Assembly (NCBI GenBank): GCA_943370215.1 | Contig: CALRQC020000013.1 | Span: 1 to 64,000, forward strand | From: Niveispirillum sp943370215 | GTDB taxonomy: Bacteria; Pseudomonadota; Alphaproteobacteria; Azospirillales; Azospirillaceae | DNA: 64,000 nucleotides | Direction of reading: 5' to 3' | Shown: piece by piece, positions 44,960-53,391 of the stretch | Position numbering within the stretch: position 1 is the first letter of the stretch | Layout: every line of letters starts with the position of its first letter | The notes under the pieces: generated by a model | What the model saw: only the letters and a program-made list of their open reading frames with translations | What the model was told of the DNA's origin: nothing | Databases searched by the model: none | Made by a program: the position numbers and the translations under genes

Positions 44960-45044
44960 CCGTCACCCCGGCGCAGGCCGGGGTCCAGGGGCTACAAGCG
45001 CTTGGCTCTACGATGCTGGACCCCGGCCTGCGCCGGGGTGACGG
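44960..45044. repeat. REP-like palindrome, family B
   Basis: Arms CGTCACCCCGGCGCAGG... (44961-44987) and its complement (45017-45043) flank a 29-base centre. The layout, two hairpins facing each other, mirrors family A but the sequence differs (CACCCCGGC...GCCGGGGT core). It lies in the gap between two phage structural genes. Confidence 0.9.
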
Positions 45045-45092
45045 TGGAGAGAGGGGAGAACGGGTAGCCCCCCCCACAAAAAGGTTTCCCCC

Positions 45093-45665
45093 ATGACCGA
45101 CCCCGCCGTCGGGCTGTGTGCCCGCGCCCTGATGAAGATCGGGGCGGCCCCGCTTGCCAGTTTTCAGGATGGCACGGCGGAGGCCGAACTGGCGGCCGGG
45201 CTTTATCCCGGCTGCCGTGATGCGCTGCTGGCCGCCAATGGCTGGAGCTTTGCCACCCGTCAGGCTCCCCTGGCGCGGCTGGCAGAGCCCCCGCCCGCCG
45301 ATTTCGCCCATGGTTTCGCCCTGCCGGATGATTTCCTGCGCGCCCTGTCGCTGGGCACCGCCGGGCGCGGGCGGGGGCTGGAATACCGCATCCAGGGGGC
45401 GGCATTGCTCTGTGACGCGCCGGCCGTGGTGCTGACCTATATCGCCCGGGGGGCGGAGGAGACGTTCCCCGCCTTCTTCGCCCAGGCGCTGATCGCCCGG
45501 TTGGCGGCGGAATTCTGTGTGCCGCTGACGGAAAACAGCAGCCGCGCCGACAGCCTGAACCGGCTGGCGGAAACAGAATTCCGCCGCGCCCGGCTGATTG
45601 ATGCCGGGCAGGACAGCCAGCCCGGCTTCACTGATTTCTCTTTGATCGAGGCCCGATTCACATGA
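45093..45665 (+). CDS. Tail tubular protein A (T7 gp11-like)
   Basis: A 190-residue tail protein that forms the ring joining portal and nozzle in T7-like phages. Diagnostic features are the N-terminal CARALMKIGAAPLASF, LYPGCRDALLAANGWSFATR, PDDFLRALSL, an extended middle and the closing helix SLNRLAETEFRRARLIDAGQ. Length is normal. It starts after AAAAAGG and its stop overlaps the next gene by 4 bases. Confidence 0.92.
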   Translation: MTDPAVGLCARALMKIGAAPLASFQDGTAEAELAAGLYPGCRDALLAANGWSFATRQAPLARLAEPPPADFAHGFALPDDFLRALSLGTAGRGRGLEYRIQGAALLCDAPAVVLTYIARGAEETFPAFFAQALIARLAAEFCVPLTENSSRADSLNRLAETEFRRARLIDAGQDSQPGFTDFSLIEARFT

Positions 45666-47569
45666 CCCGTCTCCGCCCCGTCAAAACCAGCTTTACCGGC
45701 GGCTGTGTCAGCCGCGCCCTGTTGGGGCGTGGCGATCTGCGCGCCTTTGACAATGGCGCGCTGGACCTGACCAATGTGCTGGTGGAGCCGACCGGCGGCG
45801 TCACCCGCCGGCCCGGTACGGCCTTCATCGCCAGCCTGTCGGGGCGGGGCCGGCTGGTCGCCTTCACCTTTTCCACCCAGCAGACGCATCTGCTGGCCTT
45901 CACCGACCGGCAGGTCACCATCTTCGCCAATGATGCGGTGCTGGCCCGCCTGCCCACGCCCTGGACCCTGGATCAACTGCCCGCCATCCAATGGGCGCAG
46001 AGCGGTGACGTGCTGCTGGTCTGCCATCCAGAGGTGCCGCCGCAACGGCTGACCCGGCTGGGGGCCGATCAGTGGCGGCTGCGCCCTTGGGAATTTGTCG
46101 AGGAGGCGGGGCGGCCCCGCATCCCCTTTTACCGCTTTGCCGAGGCGTCGGTGACGCTGACGCCCTCGGCCCTGACCGGGCGGGTGCGGCTGCGCGCATC
46201 GGCCCCGGTCTTCGGCGTCGGGCATGAAGGCATGGCGCTGCGCGTGCATCGCCAGCCGGGGCGGATTGCCGCCGTGCGCTCCCCCACAGAGGTGGAATGG
46301 GATGTGGTGGACAGCCTGCCCCATCTGAAGCCGACGGCCGATTGGGACGAGGCCGCCTTTTCCGCCATGCGCGGCTGGCCGGTCAGTGTGGGGTTCCACC
46401 AGGACCGGCTGGTCATTGGCGGGTCGCGCGATCTGCCCAACCGGCTGTGGCTGTCCAAATCCGGCGACCTGTTCAATTTCGACCTGGGCAAGGGGGAAGA
46501 TGACAGCGCCATTGAATTCGCCATCCTGTCGGATGAGGTGAATCCGATCCGCCGCATCTTCTCCGGCCGGCATTTGCAGGTCTTCACCACCGGCGGTGAA
46601 TGGGCGGTGACGGGGGAACCGCTGACCCCGGCCGCCATCCGGCTGGACCGGCAGACCCGCATCGGCAGCCCGGCCAGCCGGCAAATCCCGCCCAGGGAAG
46701 TGGATGGTGCCACCATCTTTGCCGCCGCCGATGGCAGCATCCGCGAATTCCTTTGGACCGATCTGGACCGTTCCTATGCCGCCACCGACCTGTCCGTCAT
46801 GGCCCGCCATCTGCTGCCCGGCACGGTGGAACTGGAACATGATGCGGGGCGTCGGCTGCTGCTGGCGGTGCAGGAAGATGGCACGCTGGCCGCGCTGACG
46901 CTCTACCGCGCCGAACAGGTCAGCGCCTGGACGCGGATCACCACCCGGGGCCGCATCCTCTCCATCGCGCTGGTGGGCGGGGTGATCTATTGGCTGGTCG
47001 AACGTGACGGGGCGGTGGTGGTGGAGGCCTGGGATGCCACGCTTGGCGTGGATAGCGGCCTGACTGGATCGGTCGCCACCGCCACCAACCGCTGGAAGGG
47101 GCTGGACCATCTGGATGGGCGCAAGGTCCGCGTACTGGCCGATGGCAAGTTGATGCCTGACCGGCCGGTGGCGGCCGGTCGCATCCGCCTGCCGGAGGAG
47201 GCCCGCAGCATCCAGGCAGGATTGCCCTTCAGCCATATCATTGAACCCATGCCGCCCAACCCGGTGGCGGCGGAGGGACAGGGACGGCGCGCCCGTCTGC
47301 TGGCCGTGACCTTCCGCTTGAAGGATACGCCCCTGCTGCGCGCCGACCTGGGACGGGGGCCGGTGGAAGTGCCGCTGCGGCGGACCACCGGCCCCCTTTC
47401 CGTGCCCACCCTGACCGATACGGCCCCACCCCCTTTCACCGGGGAAAAGCGCATTGCCACGCTGGGCTGGTCGCTGGACCCGGTGCGCCCGCCCTGGCGC
47501 ATCATGGAGGACCGGCCGCTGCCCTTCACATTGCTGTCCGTGACCCAAGAGATGAAGGTGAATGACTGA
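45662..47569 (+). CDS. Tail tubular protein B / nozzle protein (T7 gp12-like)
   Basis: A 635-residue beta-rich protein expected to form the hexameric tail nozzle. It has PTGGVTRRPGTAFIA near residue 45, repeated ahead of propeller-like strands, VGFHQDRLVIGGSRDLPNRLW near 245 and QVFTTGGEWAVTGEPLTP near 310, typical of podoviral tubular protein B. The overlap with the preceding and following genes implies translational coupling. No disruption is visible, and the length is in the range for this family. Confidence 0.9.
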   Translation: MTRLRPVKTSFTGGCVSRALLGRGDLRAFDNGALDLTNVLVEPTGGVTRRPGTAFIASLSGRGRLVAFTFSTQQTHLLAFTDRQVTIFANDAVLARLPTPWTLDQLPAIQWAQSGDVLLVCHPEVPPQRLTRLGADQWRLRPWEFVEEAGRPRIPFYRFAEASVTLTPSALTGRVRLRASAPVFGVGHEGMALRVHRQPGRIAAVRSPTEVEWDVVDSLPHLKPTADWDEAAFSAMRGWPVSVGFHQDRLVIGGSRDLPNRLWLSKSGDLFNFDLGKGEDDSAIEFAILSDEVNPIRRIFSGRHLQVFTTGGEWAVTGEPLTPAAIRLDRQTRIGSPASRQIPPREVDGATIFAAADGSIREFLWTDLDRSYAATDLSVMARHLLPGTVELEHDAGRRLLLAVQEDGTLAALTLYRAEQVSAWTRITTRGRILSIALVGGVIYWLVERDGAVVVEAWDATLGVDSGLTGSVATATNRWKGLDHLDGRKVRVLADGKLMPDRPVAAGRIRLPEEARSIQAGLPFSHIIEPMPPNPVAAEGQGRRARLLAVTFRLKDTPLLRADLGRGPVEVPLRRTTGPLSVPTLTDTAPPPFTGEKRIATLGWSLDPVRPPWRIMEDRPLPFTLLSVTQEMKVND

Positions 47570-48114
47570 TGGCTGGTATCACCACCCCCGCCCTTTCCGC
47601 CCTGTCCGCCGTCACCACCCCGGTTCAGACCGTGCTTTCCGGCGTCAATACGGTGAAAGGCACCATCGATCAGGTGCGCGACCTGACCGGGGCCAATGAA
47701 CGCCGGGCGGAACGGCAATTGGCCGACCGCCAGCAATCCGCCCTGAACAGCCTGCGCGCCCGCCAGGATGCCGACAGTGTGGCATTGCGGGCCACTGTGC
47801 AGAACCAGGCCGACCAGATCGCCACCAATGCCGCCGCCGACGAACGCAAGCGCCAGCAGGCGCTGCGCCGGGCGGTGGGCCGCACCCGGGCGCAACTGGG
47901 GTCACAGGGGATTTCCACCGCCGATGGATCGGGGGAAGCGATCCTGCTGGGCCAGATGCAGGAGGCGGGAGAGGAGAAAGCCGATGCCGACCGGCTGAAC
48001 GCCCTGCGGATCAAGGCGCTGGAACAGCAGCAGCAGAGCGAATATCAGCGCAACCTGCTGGAACTGTCGGAGCTGCAGGAACGCCAGCGGCTGGAGCGGC
48101 TGGCGCGACGGTAG
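47569..48114 (+). CDS. Internal virion protein-like coiled-coil protein
   Basis: A 181-residue protein whose length is mostly helix. The first 45 residues are small and hydrophobic-rich (TTPALSALSAVTTPVQTVLS), then an Arg/Gln/Ala-rich coiled coil runs from about 45 to 180. In T7-like phages the gene after tubular protein B encodes an inner-core protein, and the stretch ALRRAVGRTRAQLGSQGIST followed by GSGEAILL resembles such proteins. Its ATG overlaps the preceding stop (TGATG). Confidence 0.65.
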   Translation: MAGITTPALSALSAVTTPVQTVLSGVNTVKGTIDQVRDLTGANERRAERQLADRQQSALNSLRARQDADSVALRATVQNQADQIATNAAADERKRQQALRRAVGRTRAQLGSQGISTADGSGEAILLGQMQEAGEEKADADRLNALRIKALEQQQQSEYQRNLLELSELQERQRLERLARR

Positions 48115-48194
48115 GGGGCCTTTTCCTCCCCACATTGATTGCCGCTCTTATCCGCATCCTGCTTCCCATTTCTCCACCCCTATCCCAACCCTCC

Positions 48195-48297
48195 ACCGTC
48201 ATTCCCGCGAAGGCGGGAATCCAACAAACGCTTACGTCCGCGATCTAATGTCAGGTGGGCACGTCGTATGGATTCCCGCCTTCGCGGGAATGACGGC
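48195..48297. repeat. REP/BIME palindromic element, family A, long centre
   Basis: Arms 48195-48223 and 48269-48297 carry the same core as the 14876 copy but enclose a 45-base centre. The last base of the right arm breaks the pairing. It lies between two phage genes, 82 bases after the internal-virion-like gene and about 100 bases before the fibre gene. Confidence 0.93.
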
Positions 48298-48398
48298 TGG
48301 TTGTGGACTATTTACAGAGGGTACGGGGTGGGGAACTGACGGCAATCGCAAGGGCCGTACCTTCAAGGCATCCCGTCCCCCCCAAAAGGAATCCCCCC

Positions 48399-50774
48399 AT
48401 GACAACCGACACAATCCCCGTGCCGGCGGTGAGCCCGCGCGTGCATTATCTGGCGGATGGCGTGGCCAGCCGCTTTGCCTTTGCCTTTCCCGTCTATGCG
48501 GCGGCGGACCTGACCCTGCATCTGGATGATGCGCCCGTCACCATGGGCTACAGCCTGGATGGGCTGGGGGAACCGGGTGGCGGGGCCGTCCGCTTCGCCA
48601 CCCCGCCGGCAGCCGGCAGCCGCATCACCATTCAGCGCCGTGTCTCACTGGACCGGCAGGCCGATTTCCTGGAAAGCGGGGCGATTTCCGCCCGCAGCCT
48701 GAATGCCCAGTTGAACCGGCTGACCGCCATGGTGCAGCAACTGGCCGCCGACCAGGACAAGATGCTGAAACTGGCCGCCACCGACCTGCCGGCCTCCCCC
48801 CTGCTGCCGGGGCGGGAGGTGCGGGCCGGCAAGGCGCTGGGCTTTGATGAAGCGGGCAACCCGGTGGCGCTGGGTCTGGATGCCTTGCCCGCCACAGCAT
48901 CGGCCAGCGCCCATGGGGCCGGGGCCGTCCCCCGCCCGGTGGCGGACAAGCTGCGCGATCTGGTCTCCGTGCGGGATTTCGGGGCCGTCGGTGATGGGGT
49001 GGCTGATGATACCGGTGCCATCCTGGCCGCACTGGCCGCCCATCGCTCCGTCTTTCTGCCCGCCGGCACCTATCGCACCAGCGCCACCATCACGCTGGGC
49101 TATGGCCAGACGCTCTATGGGGAGGGGGAGGGCAGTGTGATCCAGGCGCGCCCAACCGCCTATGACCCCGTTAACCTGCCGGAATATCCCAGCCAGTTCA
49201 ACGCGGTGGAGATGGTGGACGGCTATGCAGCACTCCGCAACCTGCGCATTGTCGGCGGGGCGTCTGGTGTGAAGATCTATGGCCGCCAGGGGCCAGCGGT
49301 GAAGAATGTGGTGGAGAACATTTCCATCTGGGACAGCCTGATCGGGCTGGTGCTGGATGGCTATGACGATACCAACCGCCCCTGTTACTGGAACCATATT
49401 GCCCGCGTGCTGGTGGCCCGCCCCGCCCTGCATGGTGTGCTGTTGACGGTGGAAGGCGATGGCGACACGCCCAATGCCAACAAGTTCCAGGATGTCCGCG
49501 TCTATAGCCTGTCCGCCCCCATGAGCGGCTGCGGCTTCTTTGTCTCCGCCGGGCGGTTCAACAATGCCTTCACCGATTGTGAGGCCAACCTGCATCCAGG
49601 GGCGGAAGCCTGTATGCGGCTGGGGGCGGCGACGGACCAGAATCTGATCGTCAATTTCTATGCTGAAAGCTTAGGCGCCTTGCCCGGCATCCGCATCGAT
49701 AATGGCAGCCAGAACAGTGGCATCGTCAACCTGTTCAGCGCCACCGCCGGCCAGCCCATCTGGGATCCGACGGGCAAGCGCGCCTATACCGCCGTCAATG
49801 CCGGCTATCCGCTGCGCAACCTGTTGAAAGAAACCCACATCACCGACCTGCGGGTGGAGGGGTTCAGCGTCGACACCAACTATGTGGAACCGCAAGCCGG
49901 CGGGCTGGTGGAGGCGGAATTGACCTCCACTTCTCACCTTGTCTCGGCCTTCGGGGGAGAGGTGGAATTCCGCCTGCCGGCCGCCGGTACGGCCAATGGC
50001 CGGATGCTGACCATCAAGAAGACCGATGCCAGCGCCCACCCGGTACGGGTGACGGAGCTGGGCGGGCCGGGGCCGGATGGCAGGCCGGTGGTGCTGGCCA
50101 GCCGCTATGACAGCGTGTCGGTCATCTCCAACGGGGCCAATTGGTGGGTGACGGGCGGCACGGCCCAGCCCGGCAATGCGGAATTCCGCGATCAGGCCGG
50201 GCTGTTCGAACCCGATCTGGCCAAGGCGCTCTATCTGATCAGCGGGGCTGATGGCGATGTGGAGGTGCGCTTGCCCAGCCCATCGGCCAGCCACGCCGTG
50301 GGCCGCAGCCTGACCATCAAGAAATCGGATGACAGCACCGGGGTGGTGACGGTGACGGCCGGCACCGGCACCGGGCCGGATGGCCGCGTCTGGCGGCTGG
50401 GCAAGCGCTATGAATATGTGCGGGTGTTTTCCAACGGGGCCGGCTGGTGGGTGACAGCCGCCAGCCGCAGCCCGGCCCCGCTGCATTTCCATGAAGCGGC
50501 GGGCCTGTTCCAGCCCGATCTGGGGGCGGCATTCTATCTGGTGTCGGCCTATGCCGGCCCGGTGGAGGTGCGCCTGCCGGCACCATCCGCCGGTAATAGC
50601 GGCATCGCCGTCACCATCAAGAAGACCGACCCTGGCAGCCATCCCGTCACCATCAGCAGCGGCGATGGCACGACCGGGCCGGATGGCGGGCGGGTGACGC
50701 TGGCGGCCCAGTATGACGGGGTGGTGGCGCTCTCCAACGGGGCGGCCTGGCATCTGGTCGGGCGCTGCCGATGA
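48399..50774 (+). CDS. Phage tail fibre/spike with pectate-lyase-like domain
   Basis: A 791-residue receptor-binding protein. Residues 1-130 resemble the T7-type fibre N-terminus that docks on the tail (YLADGVASRFAFAFPVYAAA; FLESGAISARSLNAQLNRL). From about 185 a right-handed beta-helix begins with VRDFGAVGDGVADDTGAIL, the start of the pectate_lyase_3 family, and runs to about 480. Three repeats of 90-100 residues close it. No C-terminal chaperone motif is obvious. ATG 48399 follows AAAAGGA; host receptor is unknown. Confidence 0.9.
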   Translation: MTTDTIPVPAVSPRVHYLADGVASRFAFAFPVYAAADLTLHLDDAPVTMGYSLDGLGEPGGGAVRFATPPAAGSRITIQRRVSLDRQADFLESGAISARSLNAQLNRLTAMVQQLAADQDKMLKLAATDLPASPLLPGREVRAGKALGFDEAGNPVALGLDALPATASASAHGAGAVPRPVADKLRDLVSVRDFGAVGDGVADDTGAILAALAAHRSVFLPAGTYRTSATITLGYGQTLYGEGEGSVIQARPTAYDPVNLPEYPSQFNAVEMVDGYAALRNLRIVGGASGVKIYGRQGPAVKNVVENISIWDSLIGLVLDGYDDTNRPCYWNHIARVLVARPALHGVLLTVEGDGDTPNANKFQDVRVYSLSAPMSGCGFFVSAGRFNNAFTDCEANLHPGAEACMRLGAATDQNLIVNFYAESLGALPGIRIDNGSQNSGIVNLFSATAGQPIWDPTGKRAYTAVNAGYPLRNLLKETHITDLRVEGFSVDTNYVEPQAGGLVEAELTSTSHLVSAFGGEVEFRLPAAGTANGRMLTIKKTDASAHPVRVTELGGPGPDGRPVVLASRYDSVSVISNGANWWVTGGTAQPGNAEFRDQAGLFEPDLAKALYLISGADGDVEVRLPSPSASHAVGRSLTIKKSDDSTGVVTVTAGTGTGPDGRVWRLGKRYEYVRVFSNGAGWWVTAASRSPAPLHFHEAAGLFQPDLGAAFYLVSAYAGPVEVRLPAPSAGNSGIAVTIKKTDPGSHPVTISSGDGTTGPDGGRVTLAAQYDGVVALSNGAAWHLVGRCR
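49900..50771 (+). repeat. Three C-terminal repeats in tail fibre
   Basis: Three consecutive units of 90-100 residues begin near 49,900, 50,176 and 50,479. Each has a strand ending VEVRLP or VEFRLP, then TIKK(T/S)D, then GPDGR or GPDGG, then a Tyr-x-x-V/SNGA-x-W signature near its end. They probably form a trimeric knob; sequence divergence suggests old duplications. Confidence 0.85.
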
Positions 50775-52252
50775 CAGCGCCCCCGCCTGAGATGCTGGAT
50801 TTCCAGCAATTCGTCGCAGTCTGGAACGGGGAACAGGGGATGGGCACGCCGGCCCTGCATGGCGATATCTGCCAGTGGCTGGAAGAACAATGGCGGCAGG
50901 GAAGGCGGGAATTGCTGTTGCTGGCCTTCCGCGATAGCGGCAAATCCACGCTTGTAGGCCTGTTCTGCGCCTGGCTGCTCTATCTGGCCCCTGACCGCCG
51001 GGTGCTGGTGCTGGCTGCCGATTATCATCTGGCAAAAAAGATGGTCCGCACGGTCAAGCGCGTGGTGGAGCGCCACCCCGCCTGCCAGGGCCTGAAACCC
51101 GCCAAACCGGAACTCTGGGGATCGGAGGAATTCATCATCGCCCGTGACCGGGTGGGGCGCGACCCTTCCATGGCGGCCAAGGGGGTGACAGCGAACTTCA
51201 CCGGATCACACGCCGATATCGTGGTTTGTGACGATGTGGAGGTGCCCAACAGCGCCAATACCAGTGGCAAGCGCGCCGAACTGCGCCAGCGCCTGGCGGA
51301 AATCGCCTATGTGCTGTCGCCGGGGGGCCTGCTGCTCTATATCGGCACGCCGCACACCTTCCATTCCATCTATAGCCACGCGCCCTGCGCGGAGCTGGGG
51401 GAGGAGGTGCCGTTTCTGGACGGGTTCGCCCGGCTGGAAAAGCCGGTGCTGACGGCGGATGGCCAGTCCGCCTGGCCGGAACGCTTCCCGCCCGACGCCA
51501 TCGAGCGTATCCGCCGCCGCAGCGGGCCCAACAAATTCACCAGCCAGATGCTGCTGATCCCGGTCTCCACCGAGGATGGGCGGCTGGAACCGGAACGGCT
51601 GCAAACCTATGAGGCGGAATTGCAGATCATCCAGGCCGGTGGGGAAACCCGCTTCCGGCTGGCGGACCGGGCCTTGCGCACCCTGCGCCTGTGGTGGGAT
51701 CCCGCCTTGGGCACCCGCCGCCGCAATGCCCGCAAGGCCGGCGACGGTAGTGTCGCCGTGCTGCTGGGCGAGGACGGCAGGGGCCGGTTCTTCCTGCACC
51801 GCATCCGCTATCTGGCGGTGCCGGCGGGAATGGAGAAGGAAGCCGGGGCCATCCAATGCGGCCAGATTGCCGACATGGTGGCGGAATTTGCCATCCCCAC
51901 CGTGCATGTGGAGGCCAATGGCATCGGCTCCTTCCTGCCGGAAACCCTGCGCGGTGTGCTGGCGGGGCGGGGGCTGAAGGCGCGGGTGGTGGCCGAAAAT
52001 TCCAACCGTCCCAAGGCCGAACGCATCCTGGCCGCATTGGATGCCCCGCTTTACCGCGGTGACCTGTTCATCCATGACAGTGCCCGCGACACGCCTTTTC
52101 TGGCGGAAATGCGGGAATGGCGCCCTGGCGGCAAGGGCCATGATGATGGCTTGGACGCCGCCGCCGGCGCCATCCTGGCCTGCCCCCCACAACTGCCGGA
52201 AAACCGGCCGGTCCGGTCACTGGTGGTGGCGGCGGGGGATTTTGCGGTGTGA
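50771..52252 (+). CDS. Terminase large subunit
   Basis: A 493-residue DNA packaging motor and nuclease. The ATPase shows a Walker A-like FRDSGKST near residue 58, Walker B IVVCDDVE near 155 and a coupling segment YIGTPHTFHSI. The nuclease has acidic residues in WWDPALG (near 311), VHVEANGIG (near 381) and HDDGLDAA (near 459), the usual three positions, so it looks intact. Its place after the fibre gene matches T7 gp19. It overlaps the fibre stop (ATGA). Confidence 0.93.
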   Translation: MTAPPPEMLDFQQFVAVWNGEQGMGTPALHGDICQWLEEQWRQGRRELLLLAFRDSGKSTLVGLFCAWLLYLAPDRRVLVLAADYHLAKKMVRTVKRVVERHPACQGLKPAKPELWGSEEFIIARDRVGRDPSMAAKGVTANFTGSHADIVVCDDVEVPNSANTSGKRAELRQRLAEIAYVLSPGGLLLYIGTPHTFHSIYSHAPCAELGEEVPFLDGFARLEKPVLTADGQSAWPERFPPDAIERIRRRSGPNKFTSQMLLIPVSTEDGRLEPERLQTYEAELQIIQAGGETRFRLADRALRTLRLWWDPALGTRRRNARKAGDGSVAVLLGEDGRGRFFLHRIRYLAVPAGMEKEAGAIQCGQIADMVAEFAIPTVHVEANGIGSFLPETLRGVLAGRGLKARVVAENSNRPKAERILAALDAPLYRGDLFIHDSARDTPFLAEMREWRPGGKGHDDGLDAAAGAILACPPQLPENRPVRSLVVAAGDFAV

Positions 52253-52312
52253 CGGGGGCTTTTTGTCCCCTTTTCGTATCGTGATCGCTCTGCCGGAGCT
52301 TTCCGCCCTTCA

Positions 52313-52415
52313 CCCGTCATTCCCGCGAAGGCGGGAATCCAAGCAACAGCCCAATCATCATACCGGCTTCAGATGGAAGCGTTTGATGGATTCCCGCCTT
52401 CGCGGGAATGACGGT
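52313..52415. repeat. REP/BIME palindromic element, family A, long centre
   Basis: Arms 52313-52341 and 52387-52415 enclose a 45-base centre, the same spacing as the 48195 copy. The first base of the left arm does not pair. It lies between the terminase and the holin-like gene. Confidence 0.92.
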
Positions 52416-52507
52416 GAGACAGTGGAGAGGCCTGAGCCTTATGGCTGACGAGAGTGTTTTAGCGCCTTTCCAAGACCAACACCCCCACCCCCACGGAGTC
52501 TCCCAAA

Positions 52508-52816
52508 ATGAACCCCGCCCCCTCCCTTGATCTGATCTGGTGGATCACCGCCATTGAACTGCCGGCGCTGGCCGGGCTGTTCTGGCTGGTACAGCAGACG
52601 CGCAAGGATAATGAACAGGCCCTCGACCCGCTGCGGCGGGGGCTGGAAACCACCTCGGCCCAACTGCGCGAGGCGCTGGCCGCCTATAAGCTGGAAGTGG
52701 CCAAGAATTATGCCTCCATCGCCGATGTGAAGGCGCTGGAAGACCGGCTGACCAGCCATCTTTTGCGCATCGAAACCAAGCTGGATGGCCGTCTGGTCGA
52801 TGGCGGTGTGCGATGA
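52508..52816 (+). CDS. Holin-like membrane protein of phage cluster
   Basis: A 102-residue protein with one membrane segment (about 8-27, IWWITAIELPALAGLFWLVQ) and a long charged coiled coil (about 35-100). Holins and spanin-like proteins of this shape often sit before the lysin, as here, and its stop overlaps the lysin start by 4 bases. It could also be a tail or membrane protein of other use; the call rests on topology and place. Confidence 0.55.
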   Translation: MNPAPSLDLIWWITAIELPALAGLFWLVQQTRKDNEQALDPLRRGLETTSAQLREALAAYKLEVAKNYASIADVKALEDRLTSHLLRIETKLDGRLVDGGVR

Positions 52817-53280
52817 GCCGGCCCTGTCTGGTTCCCGATACAACCCCACCCGCTCCGCCACCGCGCACCATCGGCAGCGACAGCGCGGATGAACTGGCCC
52901 GCAGCATCTGGGCCAGCGGGGCGGCGCTGGGCGTGCGGGCGATGGAGGCGCTGGCCGCCATGGCGGTCAACCGGGCCCGCCTGCTGGGCGTCAGCCCTGG
53001 CCATGTGGCGCGCGATGGGGAATTGTTCGCCTGCCGCCTGCCGTTCCACCCGCTTCATGCGACCCTGCTGGGGGCGGACAGTCGCAACCCCAGCTTCGCC
53101 ATGGCCCTGCGCATCGCCCGACGGGCGATGAGCCAGGCCCCCGGCCATGCCGATCCCAGCCAGGGAGCCATCTGCTTCCATCCCGCGGGTGATCTGCCGG
53201 CCTGGGCGATGGCGGCGAGCCCGGTGGTGGAAGTGTCGGGGATCCTTTTCTATGTAACGGACTTTCCACGCCAACAATAA
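52813..53280 (+). CDS. SleB-like cell wall hydrolase (phage lysin)
   Basis: A 155-residue protein related to the SleB/CwlJ hydrolase family (Hydrolase_2). The family core AMEALAAMAVNRARLLG and GAICFHPAGDLPAWA are visible. The site where members carry the presumed catalytic Glu (WxEAG or GEARG) reads IWASGAALG, with Ser in its place, so activity may be lost or shifted. It would open peptidoglycan for release. It is the last gene of the phage block. Confidence 0.75.
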   Translation: MSRPCLVPDTTPPAPPPRTIGSDSADELARSIWASGAALGVRAMEALAAMAVNRARLLGVSPGHVARDGELFACRLPFHPLHATLLGADSRNPSFAMALRIARRAMSQAPGHADPSQGAICFHPAGDLPAWAMAASPVVEVSGILFYVTDFPRQQ

Positions 53281-53293
53281 TGCATAAAAGAAA

Positions 53294-53324
53294 ATGCCGC
53301 CAGGGTGGCTGACCCTGGCGGCAT
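53294..53324 (-). terminator. Strong rho-independent terminator
   Basis: A 13-bp perfect stem (ATGCCGCCAGGGT 53294-53306 with 53312-53324), a 5-base loop and, on the minus strand, TTTTCTTTT directly after it. It ends the small gene at 53392. The same hairpin also lies just past the phage lysin stop on the plus strand, where no T tract follows. Confidence 0.88.
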
Positions 53325-53391
53325 GAAGTTTAGAACAGGGAGAGAAGAGAGACTACGAGAACAGGAACACAAAACCGCGCTGAAGGTTGCA

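Noticed and set aside
14876..52415. CRISPR array as an explanation for the repeated ATTCCCGC units
   Set aside because: The copies are dispersed singly over 38 kb as paired hairpins, not regularly spaced with unique spacers, and no cas gene is present.
17273..53280. Two unrelated prophage remnants
   Set aside because: The blocks share no duplicated function and complement each other exactly in T7 gene order (portal and scaffold in one, capsid through lysis in the other), so one origin is simpler. It is not fully excluded.
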